64,000 nucleotides of DNA. Source: JACVRW01 sp963757815 (GTDB lineage: Bacteria; Actinomycetota; Thermoleophilia; Solirubrobacterales; Thermoleophilaceae). The translations under genes were made by a program, and so were the position numbers. Below, piece after piece: positions 8,145-17,638 of this stretch. The number at the start of each line of letters is the position of its first letter. Position 1 is the stretch's first letter. The notes under the pieces were generated by a model, which saw nothing but the letters and a program-made list of their open reading frames with translations, searched no databases and was not told the DNA's origin. The stretch covers positions 50,159-114,158 of the forward strand of contig CAVWSN010000020.1 of assembly GCA_963757815.1 (NCBI GenBank). The letters run 5' to 3'.

Positions 8145-9929
8145 CTACGCCGCCGCCTGCTCGGCCCAGTCGCGGTAGAGCCGCGCGTAGGCGCCGTCGG
8201 CCTCGAGCAGCTCCTCGTGGGTGCCCTGCTCGGCGACCCGGCCGTGGTCGAGCACCACGATCCGGCCCGCGCCGCGGATCGTCGAGAGGCGGTGGGCGAT
8301 CACGATCGCCGTGCGACCGGCCAGCAGGCGCCGCAGGCCGCGCTCGATCTGGGACTCCGTGCGCACGTCGACGTTCGAGGTCGCCTCGTCGAGGATCAGG
8401 ATGCGCGGGTCGGCCGCCGCGGCGCGCGCGAACGCGACCAGCTGGCGCTGGCCCGCGGACAGGTGGACGCCGCGCTCGCCGACCTCGGTGTCATAGCCGT
8501 CCGGCAGGCGCGTGATGAACTCGTGCGCCCCGACCGCCCGCGCCGCCTCCTCCACCTCGTCGTCCGTGGCGTCCGGGCGCCCGAAGGCGACGTTGTCCCT
8601 GATCGTCCCGGAGAACAGGAAGCTCTCCTGCGGCACGACGCCGAGCTGCGAACGCAGCGAGTGTTCGGTCACGTCGCGCAGGTCGTGCCCGTCGATCAGC
8701 ACCCGCCCGCGCTGGGGGTCGTAGAAGCGCGCCACCAGCTTGGCGAGGGTGGACTTGCCGGCGCCGGTGGCGCCCACGAGCGCGACGGTCTGCCCCGGCG
8801 GCACCAGCAGCGACACGTCATCCAGCGCGGCCGCCTCGTCCTCCTCGCCGTACCAGAAGCTCACATCGTCGAACTCGATCTCCCCGCGCACGCGCGGCAG
8901 CGCGCGCGCGCCCGGCCGGTCGCCGAGGTCGGGCTCCTCGTCCAGCAGCTCGAAGATCTTGTCGAGCGCCGCCATCCCGGCCTGGTAGGTCGTGTAGAGC
9001 TGGGAGAGCGACTGGATCGGGTCGAAGAAGGTCTGCAGGTAGAACACGAACGAGGCGAGCACGCCGATCGTGATCGCCTCGTCGAGCACCTGGTTGCCGC
9101 CGTAGAGGAGGATGGCCGCGGTGGCGACCGCCGAGAGCAGCTCGACCGACGGGAAGTAGGCCGCGTTCAGATGGACCGTCCTCATGTTCGCGTCGCGGTG
9201 CTCGTCGTTGAGCTCCGCGAAGCGGCGCCGGTGGCGCGGCTCCTGCCCGAACGCGCGCACCACCCGCACGCCGGACAGCGTCTCCTGCAGGTAGGCGGTG
9301 ACCTGGGCGATCTTCTCGCGCGTGAGCCGGTAGGCGCCGGTCGAGGCGATCCGGAAGATCACGCTGCCGACGAGCAGCACCGGGAAGGTGAGGAACGTGA
9401 CGAGCGCAAGGCTCGGGTCCAGCACGAACAGGATCACGGCCGTGCCGATCAGCGTGAGCGTCGAGGAGAAGAGCGTCTGGATCCCCTCGGTCACGAGCTG
9501 GTCGAGTGCCTGCACGTCGTTTGTCAGGCGCGAGATCAGGACGCCCGCCTTGTTGCGCGAGTAGAAGCCGATCGACAGCCGCTGGAGGTGCTCGAACAGC
9601 TGGATGCGCAGATCCTGTAGGGCGCGCTGGCCGACCCAGTTGATGAGGTACGTCTGCACGTAGGTTGCGCCCCAGTTGACGAGCGCCGCCGCGACGAACG
9701 CGATCAGGATGAGGGTGAGCGCGTTCAGGTCGCCGTCCTTGATGCCGGCGTCGATCGCGAGGCCCGCGAGATAGGGCGGGACGAGGGCCGCCGCAGTGGC
9801 CACGAGGAGGGCGAAGAGCATGACGATCACGCGGCCGCGGTAGGGGCGCAGCAGCGTGAGCAGATGGCGCAGCTTGCCGAGCCGGCGTGGCTCGCCGCGC
9901 ACCGCCCGGAGCATCTGGCGCGCGCTCAC
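8145..9929 (-). CDS. ABC exporter half-transporter, canonical Walker B
   Basis: 594 residues: six membrane helices (about 25-330) followed by a nucleotide-binding domain. Walker A is GATGAGKST near residue 389, the signature is LSAGQRQLVAFARA, Walker B is ILILDEATSNVD near 512 with the catalytic Glu present, and the switch histidine lies in IAHRLSTI. Its start overlaps the stop of the upstream half-transporter by 4 bp. The signature reads LSAGQ rather than LSGGQ. That altered signature would face the degenerate Walker B of the partner, as expected for asymmetric heterodimeric exporters (TM287/288, BmrCD). Function: ATP-driven export of lipid, drug or peptide; substrate unknown. Confidence 0.93.
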   Translation of the reverse strand: MSARQMLRAVRGEPRRLGKLRHLLTLLRPYRGRVIVMLFALLVATAAALVPPYLAGLAIDAGIKDGDLNALTLILIAFVAAALVNWGATYVQTYLINWVGQRALQDLRIQLFEHLQRLSIGFYSRNKAGVLISRLTNDVQALDQLVTEGIQTLFSSTLTLIGTAVILFVLDPSLALVTFLTFPVLLVGSVIFRIASTGAYRLTREKIAQVTAYLQETLSGVRVVRAFGQEPRHRRRFAELNDEHRDANMRTVHLNAAYFPSVELLSAVATAAILLYGGNQVLDEAITIGVLASFVFYLQTFFDPIQSLSQLYTTYQAGMAALDKIFELLDEEPDLGDRPGARALPRVRGEIEFDDVSFWYGEEDEAAALDDVSLLVPPGQTVALVGATGAGKSTLAKLVARFYDPQRGRVLIDGHDLRDVTEHSLRSQLGVVPQESFLFSGTIRDNVAFGRPDATDDEVEEAARAVGAHEFITRLPDGYDTEVGERGVHLSAGQRQLVAFARAAAADPRILILDEATSNVDVRTESQIERGLRRLLAGRTAIVIAHRLSTIRGAGRIVVLDHGRVAEQGTHEELLEADGAYARLYRDWAEQAAA

Positions 9930-11686
9930 AGGCCCGCCACCTCGCGCTCGGGGTCGTCGCGGGTGAGGAAGACCTGGTCCGGCAGCCCCTTCTCCGCGAT
10001 CTCGCGGTAGAGCGGCGAGTCGTCGACCAGCTGGGCGTGGCTGCCGCGGGCGGCGACGCGGCCGTTCTCGAGCACGACCACCTCGTCGGCGAGCGCGATC
10101 GTGGAGAGCCGGTGGGCGATCACGAACGTGGTGCGGCCCTCCATGACCTCGCGCAGTGCCTCCTTGATGCGGTTCTCGGTGGTCGCGTCGACACTCGAGG
10201 TGGCGTCGTCGAGGATGAGGATGCGCGGCTCGGCAAGCAGGGCCCGGGCGATCGCCACGCGCTGGCGCTGTCCGCCCGAGAGCGTGAGCCCGCGCTCGCC
10301 GACCAGCGTGTCGAGGCCGTCGGGGAGATCGTCGACGAGCTCGCTGAGCCCGGCCCGGCGGGCGGCCGCGAGGATCTCCTCGTCGGAGGCATCGGGGCGC
10401 GCGTAGGCGATGTTGTCGCCGAGCGTGGCCGAGAACAGGAATGCGTCGTCGGAGACCACGGCCACCTCTCGGCGGAGCGAGGTCGGATCGACGGTGCGCA
10501 CGTCCACGCCGTCGACCAGCACCGAGCCCTCGTCGGTGTCGTAGAGGCGCGGGATCAGCATCACGAGCGTCGTCTTGCCGGAACCGGTCGGGCCCACGAG
10601 CGCCACCGTGCGCCCCGGCTCCACGGTCAGGTCGATATCGCGCAGCACCGGCTCACCGTCGTAGCCGAAGGTCACACCGCGCAGCTCGACGCGTCCGTCG
10701 CCGGCCGGGAGCGGCGGCGCACCTTCGGGGGCGGTCAGCTCCGGCGCGCGGTCGAGCAGCTCGAACACGCGCGCGCCGCTCGCCACCGCGCGCTGCGCCA
10801 TGCCGAGCGCGAAGCCGAGCATCCGCATCGGCGAGGTGAGCATCAGGACGTAGCCGTAGAACGCAACGAAGTCGCCGACCGCGAGCGAGCCGTTGATCGC
10901 CTGGCGGCCCCCGACGAACAGCACACCCGCGAGGCCGAGCTGGGGGAGGAAGCCGATGAACGGCGCGTAGAAGGCGCGCAGGCGCGTGGACACCATCGAC
11001 TGGTCGAACACGCGCGCGACCGCGCGGCTGAAGCGGCGCAGCTGGCGCTCCTCCTGGGCGAACGCCTTGACGACCCGCACGCCGGAGATGTTCTCCTCGG
11101 CCTCCGCGGTCAGCTCGGCGATCCGCTGCTGGACCTCCTGCGTCGCCGGGCGGTTGCGGCGCCCGTAGCGGAAGGACACCCAGATCACGAACGGCATCGG
11201 CGCGAGCGCGACGGCCGCCAGCACGGGGTCGACCGCCAGCATCACCCCGGCGGCGATCAGGATCGTCAGCGCCGACTGGACGATGAAGATCAGCCCGTAG
11301 CCGAGGAAGAAGCGCACCGACTGGAGGTCGACGGTCGAGCGCGACATGAGCTGGCCGGTCTGCTGGCGGTCGAAGAACGCGAGCTCCAGCGAGTGCAGGT
11401 GCTCGTACATGCGGTTGCGCAGGTCGTACTCGACGCCGAGCGAGACACGGCCCGCGACGAGACGGCGGGACACGCTGAAGCCGAGCCGGAAGAGCCCGGC
11501 CCCGGCCACGGCGAGCGCCAACGGCCACAGGTCCACACCGCCCTGCTCGATCTCGTTGACCGTGCGGCCGACCAGGTACGGGATGAGCACGCCGGTGCCC
11601 ATCGCGAACGCCGCCAGCAGGAACGAAACCGTGACCCCTCGGCGGTAGGGGCGCAGGAATCCGAGCAGGCGCCAGAACGTTCGCAC
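9926..11686 (-). CDS. ABC exporter half-transporter, degenerate catalytic site
   Basis: 586 residues with an N-terminal six-helix domain and a C-terminal ATPase. Walker A is GPTGSGKTT near residue 367, the signature is LSGGQRQRVAIARA, and the switch region is IAHRLSTIA. Walker B reads ILILDDATSSVD, so Asp replaces the catalytic Glu. With the LSAGQ signature of its partner this builds one ATP site of low activity and one of full activity. The GTG start at 11686 lies 16 bp after the transglutaminase stop, so the three or four minus-strand genes may form one operon. Confidence 0.93.
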   Translation of the reverse strand: MRTFWRLLGFLRPYRRGVTVSFLLAAFAMGTGVLIPYLVGRTVNEIEQGGVDLWPLALAVAGAGLFRLGFSVSRRLVAGRVSLGVEYDLRNRMYEHLHSLELAFFDRQQTGQLMSRSTVDLQSVRFFLGYGLIFIVQSALTILIAAGVMLAVDPVLAAVALAPMPFVIWVSFRYGRRNRPATQEVQQRIAELTAEAEENISGVRVVKAFAQEERQLRRFSRAVARVFDQSMVSTRLRAFYAPFIGFLPQLGLAGVLFVGGRQAINGSLAVGDFVAFYGYVLMLTSPMRMLGFALGMAQRAVASGARVFELLDRAPELTAPEGAPPLPAGDGRVELRGVTFGYDGEPVLRDIDLTVEPGRTVALVGPTGSGKTTLVMLIPRLYDTDEGSVLVDGVDVRTVDPTSLRREVAVVSDDAFLFSATLGDNIAYARPDASDEEILAAARRAGLSELVDDLPDGLDTLVGERGLTLSGGQRQRVAIARALLAEPRILILDDATSSVDATTENRIKEALREVMEGRTTFVIAHRLSTIALADEVVVLENGRVAARGSHAQLVDDSPLYREIAEKGLPDQVFLTRDDPEREVAGL

Positions 11687-11702
11687 GCCCTCTTACTTTA
11701 CT

Positions 11703-12561
11703 TTATGAAGTAAGGCGAGTCATGCGCACGCTCACCTCGTGCTGGGCCTCGCCGGCGGCGCCGCGATAGACCCCACGGATCGGCGCCACGTCGCCGTAGA
11801 AGCGGCCGTGGCCGATCTTCACGTGCTCGTCGCCCGCGAGCTTGCGGTTGGTGGGGTCGGCGCCGACCCAGCTGGCGCCCTCGCCGTCGGCGCCCGGCAG
11901 GAGCGCCTCGACCCAGGCATGGGTGTCCACCTCGACGGAGTCGTCCCCGCCGCTCTCAGGCACCGCGAACAGGTAGCCCGACACGTAGCGCGCCGCGATC
12001 CCGGCGTCGCGCAGCAGGATCAGCGCCAGGTGGACGAAGTCCTGGCAGACGCCGGCGCCGCCCTCGAGCAGGTCGTCCACGGTCGAGCCGACGAACGTCG
12101 CTCCCGGCCGGTACTCGAAGCGGTCCGGTATCACCCGGCAGAGCGCCTCCAGCGTCGCCCGCGGCGTGTCGGCCGCGATCGCGGCGCGCAGCCCTTCGAG
12201 CTCGCCGTTCGCGGGCTCGTCGTCCGTGTGCAGCAGGAACTCGCCGCCGCGGGCCGTGTACGCGTCAGCGCGCGTGAGCTCCCAGGCGCCGCGCGGGTGG
12301 CGCGCCCGGCTCCTCGGTCGCCACCTCGCCCTCGGCGGTGATCGCGAGCCGGTCGTGCTCGCCCGGCACGTTGAAGGCCACGACCTCCGTCCCGAAGTAG
12401 TCGCGGTAGGTGCGCGTCCGCGCGCCCGGGTCGACCACGACCCGAAAGCCTCGTACGCGCTGGAGCGGCGTGGTCGCCGGGGTCACCCGCAGCACGTTGT
12501 GCTGGTCGAAGACCGGCGCCGAGTAGCGGTACTCGGCGTGGTAGCGGAGCGCGAACCTCAT
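11703..12561 (-). CDS. transglutaminase-like cysteine protease family protein (one frameshift)
   Basis: The N-terminal region (MRFALRYHAEYRYSAPVFD onward) is the bacterial transglutaminase-like N-domain. The core continues in another frame with GVCQDFVHLALILLRDAGI, the His in VDTHAWVEALLP and the Asp in VGADPTNRK, which completes a Cys-His-Asp triad. The two parts lie in different frames; the shift falls at about 12283-12310, in a GC-rich stretch, and looks like a single-base error or a recent mutation. The start overlaps the stop of the ATP-grasp/alpha-E gene by 4 bp. The pairing is known from actinobacteria (for example Rv2567-Rv2569c) and was proposed to form or remodel peptide bonds on an unknown substrate. 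Confidence 0.85.
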
Positions 12562-15119
12562 GTGGTGACGGTCTGGGCGACGACGGTGCTGGGGTTGAAG
12601 TAGCGATCGTGGATCTCGCCGTCGAGCCGCTCGAGCTCCTGCTGGATCGGCCGCAGCGCCGGCGTCACCGCCTCGGGGCCGGGCGCGACGCGCGCGCGGA
12701 AGTCGAGATCGGCGAGCATGCGGCGCACGCGCAGGACGGGGGGCGAGTCCTGCGCCTCGGCCTCCACGCGCTCGAGCGCGCTGTCGAGCGACTCCACCGA
12801 GGCCGCCACCGAGTCGGGGAACTCGCGGTCGTAGAGCATGAAGCGCGCGACGGGCGCGGCGTTCGGCGGCGCGGCCGCCGAGCGCATGAACGCCTGGAAG
12901 CCCCCGACCGCGCGCAGCAGCGCCAGCGCGTTGCCGTCGCGGCGCGGCGTCTCGGGCGCCTCCTCGCCGTCGGCCTCGGGCCCCGGCGGGAGCGCCACGC
13001 GCAGCATCCGCAGCACCATGTCGGCCGCCTCGAGGCGCCCGCCCGCCTGGAGGAACGCGCGCGCGTCGTCCTTCTGCATCGTGCGCCCGGTCAGGCCCCA
13101 GAACAGCGCGCTGCGCTCCTTGACGAGCGAATAGATCGAGTAGGGGCCGGCGCGCAGTCCCGCGTGCAGGTCGCGCTTCGACAGCAGGAGCTGGAAGGTG
13201 TTCACGGACTCCCACATCTCCGCCGAGATCGTGTCGCGCAGCGTGCGCGCTCCCTCGCGCGCCCCGGTCACGCACGACAGGATCGACACCGGGTTCTCGA
13301 CGTCCGTGGTGAGCAGGCGCACCACGTCGTCGCGGCGGGCCGGGTGCTCTGTCTCGCCCGCGCCCATGATCACGAGCAGCGACTCCCAGGACAGCGTGAC
13401 CGACGCCGGGTCGTCGGGGCGGCCCTGGAGATCGGCGTGGAAGAGGCCGTCCAGCATGCGCGCCGTGTGCTCGGCGCGCACGAGGTGGCGGCCGAGCCAG
13501 TACAGGTCGTGCGCGATGCGCGCCAGCATCAGCGCCGGCCGCGCTGCCTGCTGCTGCTGCTGCTGCTGGTCCTGGCCGCGCCAGCCCGCCTGGCGCATGC
13601 CCGGCAGCGCGGGCGGCGCGAGGCCCGTCTGGCCGGGCCCGGCGGTGTCGCCCTCGCCGTCCGAGAGCACCCAGGTGTCCTTCGAGCCGCCGCCCTGGGA
13701 GCTGTTCACGATCATCGAGCCCTCGCGCAGCGCCACCCGGGTGAGCCCGCCGGGGATGATCTTGATCTCGTCCCCGTAGATGGCGAACGGCCGCAGGTCC
13801 ACGTGCCGGGGAGCGAGCGAACCGTCGGCCAGCGCCGTGGGAACGGTGGAGAGGGCGACGGTCTGCTGGGCGATCCAGCGCTCGGGTGCCTGCTCGACGA
13901 GCCCGCGCTGGTCGGCCAGCTGATCGTCGCTGGCGTGAGGTCCGATGAACACGCCCTTGCCGCCCGACTCGCCGGTGGGCTTCACGACCAGCTCGTGGAG
14001 GTGCTCGAGGGCGTACGCGCGCTGCTCGGGGTCCGCGAGCAGCCAGGTGGGCAGGTTGTCGAGGATCGGCTCCTCGCCGACGTAATAGCGGATCATCTCC
14101 GGCACGTAGTGGTAGATCGCCTTGTCGTCGGCCACCCCGGTGCCGACGGCGTTCGCGATCGCGACGTTGCCGGCGCGGTAGACGCCCATCAGCCCGGGCA
14201 CCCCGAGCAGCGAGTCCGCGCGGAACTCGAGCGGGTCCATGAAGGCGTCGTCGATGCGCCGGTAGATCGAGTCGACCTGGGCGAGGCCGCGCGTCGTGCG
14301 CATGTAGCAGAGCCCGTCGCGGACCAGGAGGTCGGACGCCTCCAACAGCTCCACGCCCATCTGCCGCGCGAGGAACGCGTGCTCGAAGTAGGCGCTGTTG
14401 GCGGGGCCCGGGGTCCAGACGACGACCACGGGGTTCTCGCCGCCGCCGGGAGCCGCCGCCTGGAGTGCGTCGAGCAGCAGCGCCGGGTAGTGGCTGACGG
14501 GACGGACGTCGTAGCCCGTGAAGAGCTCCGGCAGCAGCCGGCTCATCGCGATCCGGTTCTCGAGCACGTACGAGATCCCGGACGGGGTGCGCACGTTGTC
14601 CTCGAGCACCTTCCAGCGCCCGTCCGCGTCGCGCACGAGGTCGCAACCCGACACGTGGCACCAGACACCGCCGGGCGGCCGGATCCCGTGCGCCGAGCGC
14701 TCGAAGTTCGAACGGGTCAGGACGAGCTGCCAGGGCACGATGCCCTCGCGGATGATCTCCTGCCCGTGGTAGACGTCCTCGACGAAGTAGTTGAGCGCGC
14801 GCACGCGCTGGGCAAGGCCGCGCTTGATCGTCCGCCACTCGTCTGCGGGCAGGACGCGAGGAACCAGGTCGAGCGGGAACGGGCGATCGCGGCTCGGCCC
14901 CTCGGGCCCCGAGGCGTCGAACGTGATCCCCTGCTGGACGAAGATCGCGTCGCGCCGCTCACCCGCGGAGCGCAGACGGTCGCGGCCGAGCCGCGTGAGC
15001 GCACCCACCAGCCCGGTGGCGGGGGCGCGCGGACGGCCGGGCCCCTCGAACAGCTCGTCGAAGAACCCGGGCGCGGGCGCGTAGTCGGGTTCGATGACGT
15101 GGTGGGTCCCCGTGCTCAA
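12558..15119 (-). CDS. circularly permuted ATP-grasp / alpha-E fusion protein
   Basis: An 853-residue fusion. Residues about 1-500 are a circularly permuted ATP-grasp domain (DUF404/DUF407) with RALNYFVEDVYHGQEI, the metal and nucleotide segment KVLEDNVRTPSGISYVLEN and the glycine loop VVKPTGESGGKGVF. A glutamine-rich linker near residue 520 precedes the alpha-E (DUF403) domain, which begins at MLARIAHDLYWLGRHLVRAE. In many genomes the two domains are separate genes. Translation appears to start at TTG 15119. The product, with the downstream transglutaminase, belongs to a conserved but biochemically undefined peptide-ligase system in the cytoplasm. Confidence 0.9.
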   Translation of the reverse strand: MSTGTHHVIEPDYAPAPGFFDELFEGPGRPRAPATGLVGALTRLGRDRLRSAGERRDAIFVQQGITFDASGPEGPSRDRPFPLDLVPRVLPADEWRTIKRGLAQRVRALNYFVEDVYHGQEIIREGIVPWQLVLTRSNFERSAHGIRPPGGVWCHVSGCDLVRDADGRWKVLEDNVRTPSGISYVLENRIAMSRLLPELFTGYDVRPVSHYPALLLDALQAAAPGGGENPVVVVWTPGPANSAYFEHAFLARQMGVELLEASDLLVRDGLCYMRTTRGLAQVDSIYRRIDDAFMDPLEFRADSLLGVPGLMGVYRAGNVAIANAVGTGVADDKAIYHYVPEMIRYYVGEEPILDNLPTWLLADPEQRAYALEHLHELVVKPTGESGGKGVFIGPHASDDQLADQRGLVEQAPERWIAQQTVALSTVPTALADGSLAPRHVDLRPFAIYGDEIKIIPGGLTRVALREGSMIVNSSQGGGSKDTWVLSDGEGDTAGPGQTGLAPPALPGMRQAGWRGQDQQQQQQQAARPALMLARIAHDLYWLGRHLVRAEHTARMLDGLFHADLQGRPDDPASVTLSWESLLVIMGAGETEHPARRDDVVRLLTTDVENPVSILSCVTGAREGARTLRDTISAEMWESVNTFQLLLSKRDLHAGLRAGPYSIYSLVKERSALFWGLTGRTMQKDDARAFLQAGGRLEAADMVLRMLRVALPPGPEADGEEAPETPRRDGNALALLRAVGGFQAFMRSAAAPPNAAPVARFMLYDREFPDSVAASVESLDSALERVEAEAQDSPPVLRVRRMLADLDFRARVAPGPEAVTPALRPIQQELERLDGEIHDRYFNPSTVVAQTVTT
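13548..13568 (-). repeat. seven CTG triplets encoding a polyglutamine linker
   Basis: Seven perfect CTG copies on the plus strand (CAG in the coding direction) encode seven consecutive glutamines between the ATP-grasp and alpha-E domains. Such a triplet tract can change length by slippage without breaking the frame. Confidence 0.9.
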
Positions 15120-15186
15120 GGACTCTGAGTATTACCCGTCGCGAGGTTTTGCAGGAGACCAGGCGTGGAACTGGAACAGCAGGGTG

Positions 15187-15381
15187 ATGAGCGCGACGTC
15201 TGCAGCCGGGCTGAGCCCCGAGGGGCAGCGAGCTCTCGCGGCTTTCCTGGGCGGAAGGCTGCCCGCGGGACAGCTCCACGCCGAGCTGCTGCGCACCGAG
15301 GGCCACCGGCCCGCGCCGCCACCCCCGCTGCCGGCGGACACGGCCACGCTGCCCGTCCCGCGGGCGCTGCAGGTGGCTTGA
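15187..15381 (+). CDS. small hypothetical protein
   Basis: A 64-residue reading frame (MSATSAAGLSPEGQRALAAF...) starting at an ATG preceded by a purine-rich cagggtg. The frame is open further upstream to 15094, but that part overlaps the start of the divergent ATP-grasp gene. The N-terminal half could form one amphipathic helix; the C-terminal half is proline-rich (a PAPPPPLPAD run). No family recognised. It lies 27 bp before the DUF4031 gene on the same strand, so the two may be co-transcribed. Confidence 0.45.
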   Translation: MSATSAAGLSPEGQRALAAFLGGRLPAGQLHAELLRTEGHRPAPPPPLPADTATLPVPRALQVA

Positions 15382-15408
15382 GAGCCTGAGCCGAATATCG
15401 TCCGCGCC

Positions 15409-15687
15409 GTGGCGGTCTACGTCGACGAGCCGATGTGGGAGTGGCGCGGGCGCCGCTGGTGCCATCTGACGGCCGATGCGACCGTGGAGCTGCACGAGTT
15501 CGCCGCGCGGCTCGGGCTGCGGCGGGCGTGGTTCCAGTCGAAGCCCGACCGCCCGTGGCACGACCACTACGACCTCCCGCACGAGTTCCGGGAGCTCGCT
15601 CTGCGGATGGGGGCGGTGGCTCTCACGACGCGCGAGATGGGCGCCCGGCAGGCGCGCCGCCGGCGGGCCGCGCGGGCGACCCACTAG
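15409..15687 (+). CDS. DUF4031 domain protein
   Basis: A 92-residue protein starting at GTG. The N-terminus AVYVDEPMWEWRGRRWCHL and the segment RAWFQSKPDRPWHDHYDLP are characteristic of DUF4031, a small actinobacterial family of unknown function. The C-terminus is strongly basic (RQARRRRAARA), which would suit nucleic-acid contact. It is followed 11 bp later by an acetyltransferase gene. Confidence 0.8.
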   Translation: MAVYVDEPMWEWRGRRWCHLTADATVELHEFAARLGLRRAWFQSKPDRPWHDHYDLPHEFRELALRMGAVALTTREMGARQARRRRAARATH

Positions 15688-15698
15688 AAACGTCGTCC

Positions 15699-16172
15699 AT
15701 GGCGAATCACATCTGGCTGGCCGAGGAGCGCGACCTGGACGAGGTGACCGCGCTGATCGCCGCCTTCCGCGACTGGTGGGGAAAGGACGTTCCCGCCGAC
15801 GAGAGCATCCGCGCGACGGTACGGACCCTGCTCGGCGATCCCATGACCGAGTACCTGCTCGCCGCGCCCGCCGCCGGCGAGGCGGCCTGCGGGGTCTGCC
15901 AACTCCGCTACCGGCTGAGCGTCTGGACGGGCACGGAGGACTGCTGGCTCGAGGACCTATACGTCGCCGGGCACGCCCGCCGGGGCGGCATCGGCCGCTC
16001 CCTGGTGGCCGCCGCCCTCGACAGTGCGCGCGCCCGAGGCTGCCGCCGGGTAGAGCTCGACGTGAACGAGGAGAACACCGCGGCGCTCGAGTTCTACCGC
16101 GCGCTGGGCTTCAGTACCGAGCCGAAGCCGCCAGGGCGGACGCTGTTTGTGGCGCGCCGGCTCGACCCGTGA
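15699..16172 (+). CDS. GNAT-family N-acetyltransferase
   Basis: 157 residues with the GNAT fold: the core strand LEDLYVAGHARRGGIGRSLV contains the acetyl-CoA pyrophosphate loop (R-x-x-G-I-G), and ELDVNEENTAALEFYRALGF is the usual C-terminal motif. The start is ATG at 15699. The acyl acceptor cannot be told from the sequence. Confidence 0.88.
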   Translation: MANHIWLAEERDLDEVTALIAAFRDWWGKDVPADESIRATVRTLLGDPMTEYLLAAPAAGEAACGVCQLRYRLSVWTGTEDCWLEDLYVAGHARRGGIGRSLVAAALDSARARGCRRVELDVNEENTAALEFYRALGFSTEPKPPGRTLFVARRLDP

Positions 16173-16208
16173 TATTCGAACACTGAAATCGTTCGTGTCG
16201 GGGGGGCA

Positions 16209-17546
16209 ATGAAGTCGGGAGGGGCCATGAAGGGGTCAGGAGGCGCAGTTCTCGCGCTCGTGGTGGCGGCGCTGATGCCGGCGAGTCCGGCCGCGGCGGG
16301 CGCTCCCGAGCAGAAGCCGGCCAAGCTCAACCCGGTCATCTTCGTCCACGGCTTCGTGGGCTCGGGCGCACAGTTCGAGTCCCAGCAGATGCGCTTCACG
16401 AGCAACGGCTACCCGCAGCGACTGATCTCCGTCCTCGAATACGACTCGACGTTCGCCCTGAACACGAGGGAGCAGGTGTACGGGAAGCTCGACGCGCTCA
16501 TCGCGCGCGCCACGCGCCGCTCGGGCCGGCCGAAGGTCGACGTGCTCGGCCACTCCCTCGGCACCTCGATCATGCAGGAGTACCTCGCCACCCCGGAGCG
16601 CGCGGCGCGCGTCGCGCACTACGTGAACATCGACGGGCGCACGGCGGCGGCGCCTCCGGGCGGCGTTGCGACGCTGGCGCTCTGGGCAGGTGTCGGAACC
16701 CCGGGCAGGACGATCGCGGGCGCCGCCAACGTCACGATCCCGAACCAGACCCACGTGCAGGTGGCCACCTCGGCCGAGTCGTTCGCCCAGATCTACAGGT
16801 TCCTGCGCGGCCGCCGTCCAGAGACCACCACGATCGCCCGCGAGGAGGGCGACCGCGTGCGGATCGCCGGCCGGGCGGTTCTCTTCCCACAGAACGCCGG
16901 GGCCCAGAACGCGACGCTGAGGGTCTGGACAGTGCGGTCCGCAAGCGGCAAGCGCGTCGGCCGGCGGCCGGCTGCGAAGGAGCGGCTGAGCGGCAACGGC
17001 TCCTGGGGGCCGTTCAAGCTCGAGCGCGGAGCGCACTACGAGTTCGCGATCTCGCGCAGCACCGGTACCCACCACCTCTACTACGAGCCCTTCCAGCACG
17101 ACAACCACCTTGTCCGCCTGCTCACCACAGAGCCGAACACCGGACTCGACGCCCTGACCGAGAAGAGCGACCGCCATGCGGTCCTCGTCGTGACCCGGAA
17201 CAAGGAGCTCTGGGGAGACCAGGGCGCCGCCAACGACGTGCTGACGATCAACGGCACCAACGTCATCAACGCCGCCACGAGCCCTCAGTCGAAGCGCACC
17301 ATCGGGATGTTCGCCTTCGACGCCGGCGCGGACGGACAGAGCAACGTGAGCGCGCCGCTGCCGGCGTTCTTCACGCTGCCCTTCATCAGCGGCGTGGATC
17401 TCGTGGTGCCGGCCTCGCGGCCGCCAGCCGGGAGGATCTCGGTTCGGCTCCGGTCGAGGGGCCGCGGTCAGGTGCGGGCGATCAACATCCCGGACCTTCC
17501 GTCCTCCACGGACCGGATATCCGTGCAGCTCAACGACTTCGAATAG
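16209..17546 (+). CDS. secreted alpha/beta-hydrolase (lipase/esterase)
   Basis: 445 residues with a signal peptide (hydrophobic stretch AVLALVVAALMPASPAAA, cleavage near residue 32). The lipase oxyanion motif PVIFVHGFVGSGAQF is followed by the nucleophile elbow DVLGHSLGTSI, with the serine near residue 120. The C-terminal 200 residues look like beta-rich modules (TLRVWTVRSASGKRVG and a closing sandwich-like domain) often seen in secreted actinobacterial lipases. The start is ATG 16209 after a G-rich ribosome site; an internal ATG at 16227 is possible. Acts outside the cell on ester or lipid substrates. Confidence 0.85.
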   Translation: MKSGGAMKGSGGAVLALVVAALMPASPAAAGAPEQKPAKLNPVIFVHGFVGSGAQFESQQMRFTSNGYPQRLISVLEYDSTFALNTREQVYGKLDALIARATRRSGRPKVDVLGHSLGTSIMQEYLATPERAARVAHYVNIDGRTAAAPPGGVATLALWAGVGTPGRTIAGAANVTIPNQTHVQVATSAESFAQIYRFLRGRRPETTTIAREEGDRVRIAGRAVLFPQNAGAQNATLRVWTVRSASGKRVGRRPAAKERLSGNGSWGPFKLERGAHYEFAISRSTGTHHLYYEPFQHDNHLVRLLTTEPNTGLDALTEKSDRHAVLVVTRNKELWGDQGAANDVLTINGTNVINAATSPQSKRTIGMFAFDAGADGQSNVSAPLPAFFTLPFISGVDLVVPASRPPAGRISVRLRSRGRGQVRAINIPDLPSSTDRISVQLNDFE

Positions 17547-17638
17547 CTCCGGGGAGGCCTCGCTCGCGGCGTTTTCGTTCAGCCGGTAACGGGTAGGCCG
17601 GGAACGGTTCGACGTCTACCTGGGGAGGGGAAGTCCGC

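Noticed and set aside
11694..11714. AT-rich palindrome TTACTT...AAGTAA between transglutaminase and ABC genes
   Set aside because: Short, overlaps the stop codon, and lies in a 16-bp operon gap where a regulator site is improbable.
12609..15128. 839-codon plus-strand open frame opposite the ATP-grasp gene
   Set aside because: Shadow of the conserved minus-strand fusion protein; no recognisable domain.
15435..16186. Overlapping long plus-strand frames across DUF4031 and GNAT genes
   Set aside because: Arg-rich shadows; the conserved motifs all lie in the annotated frames.
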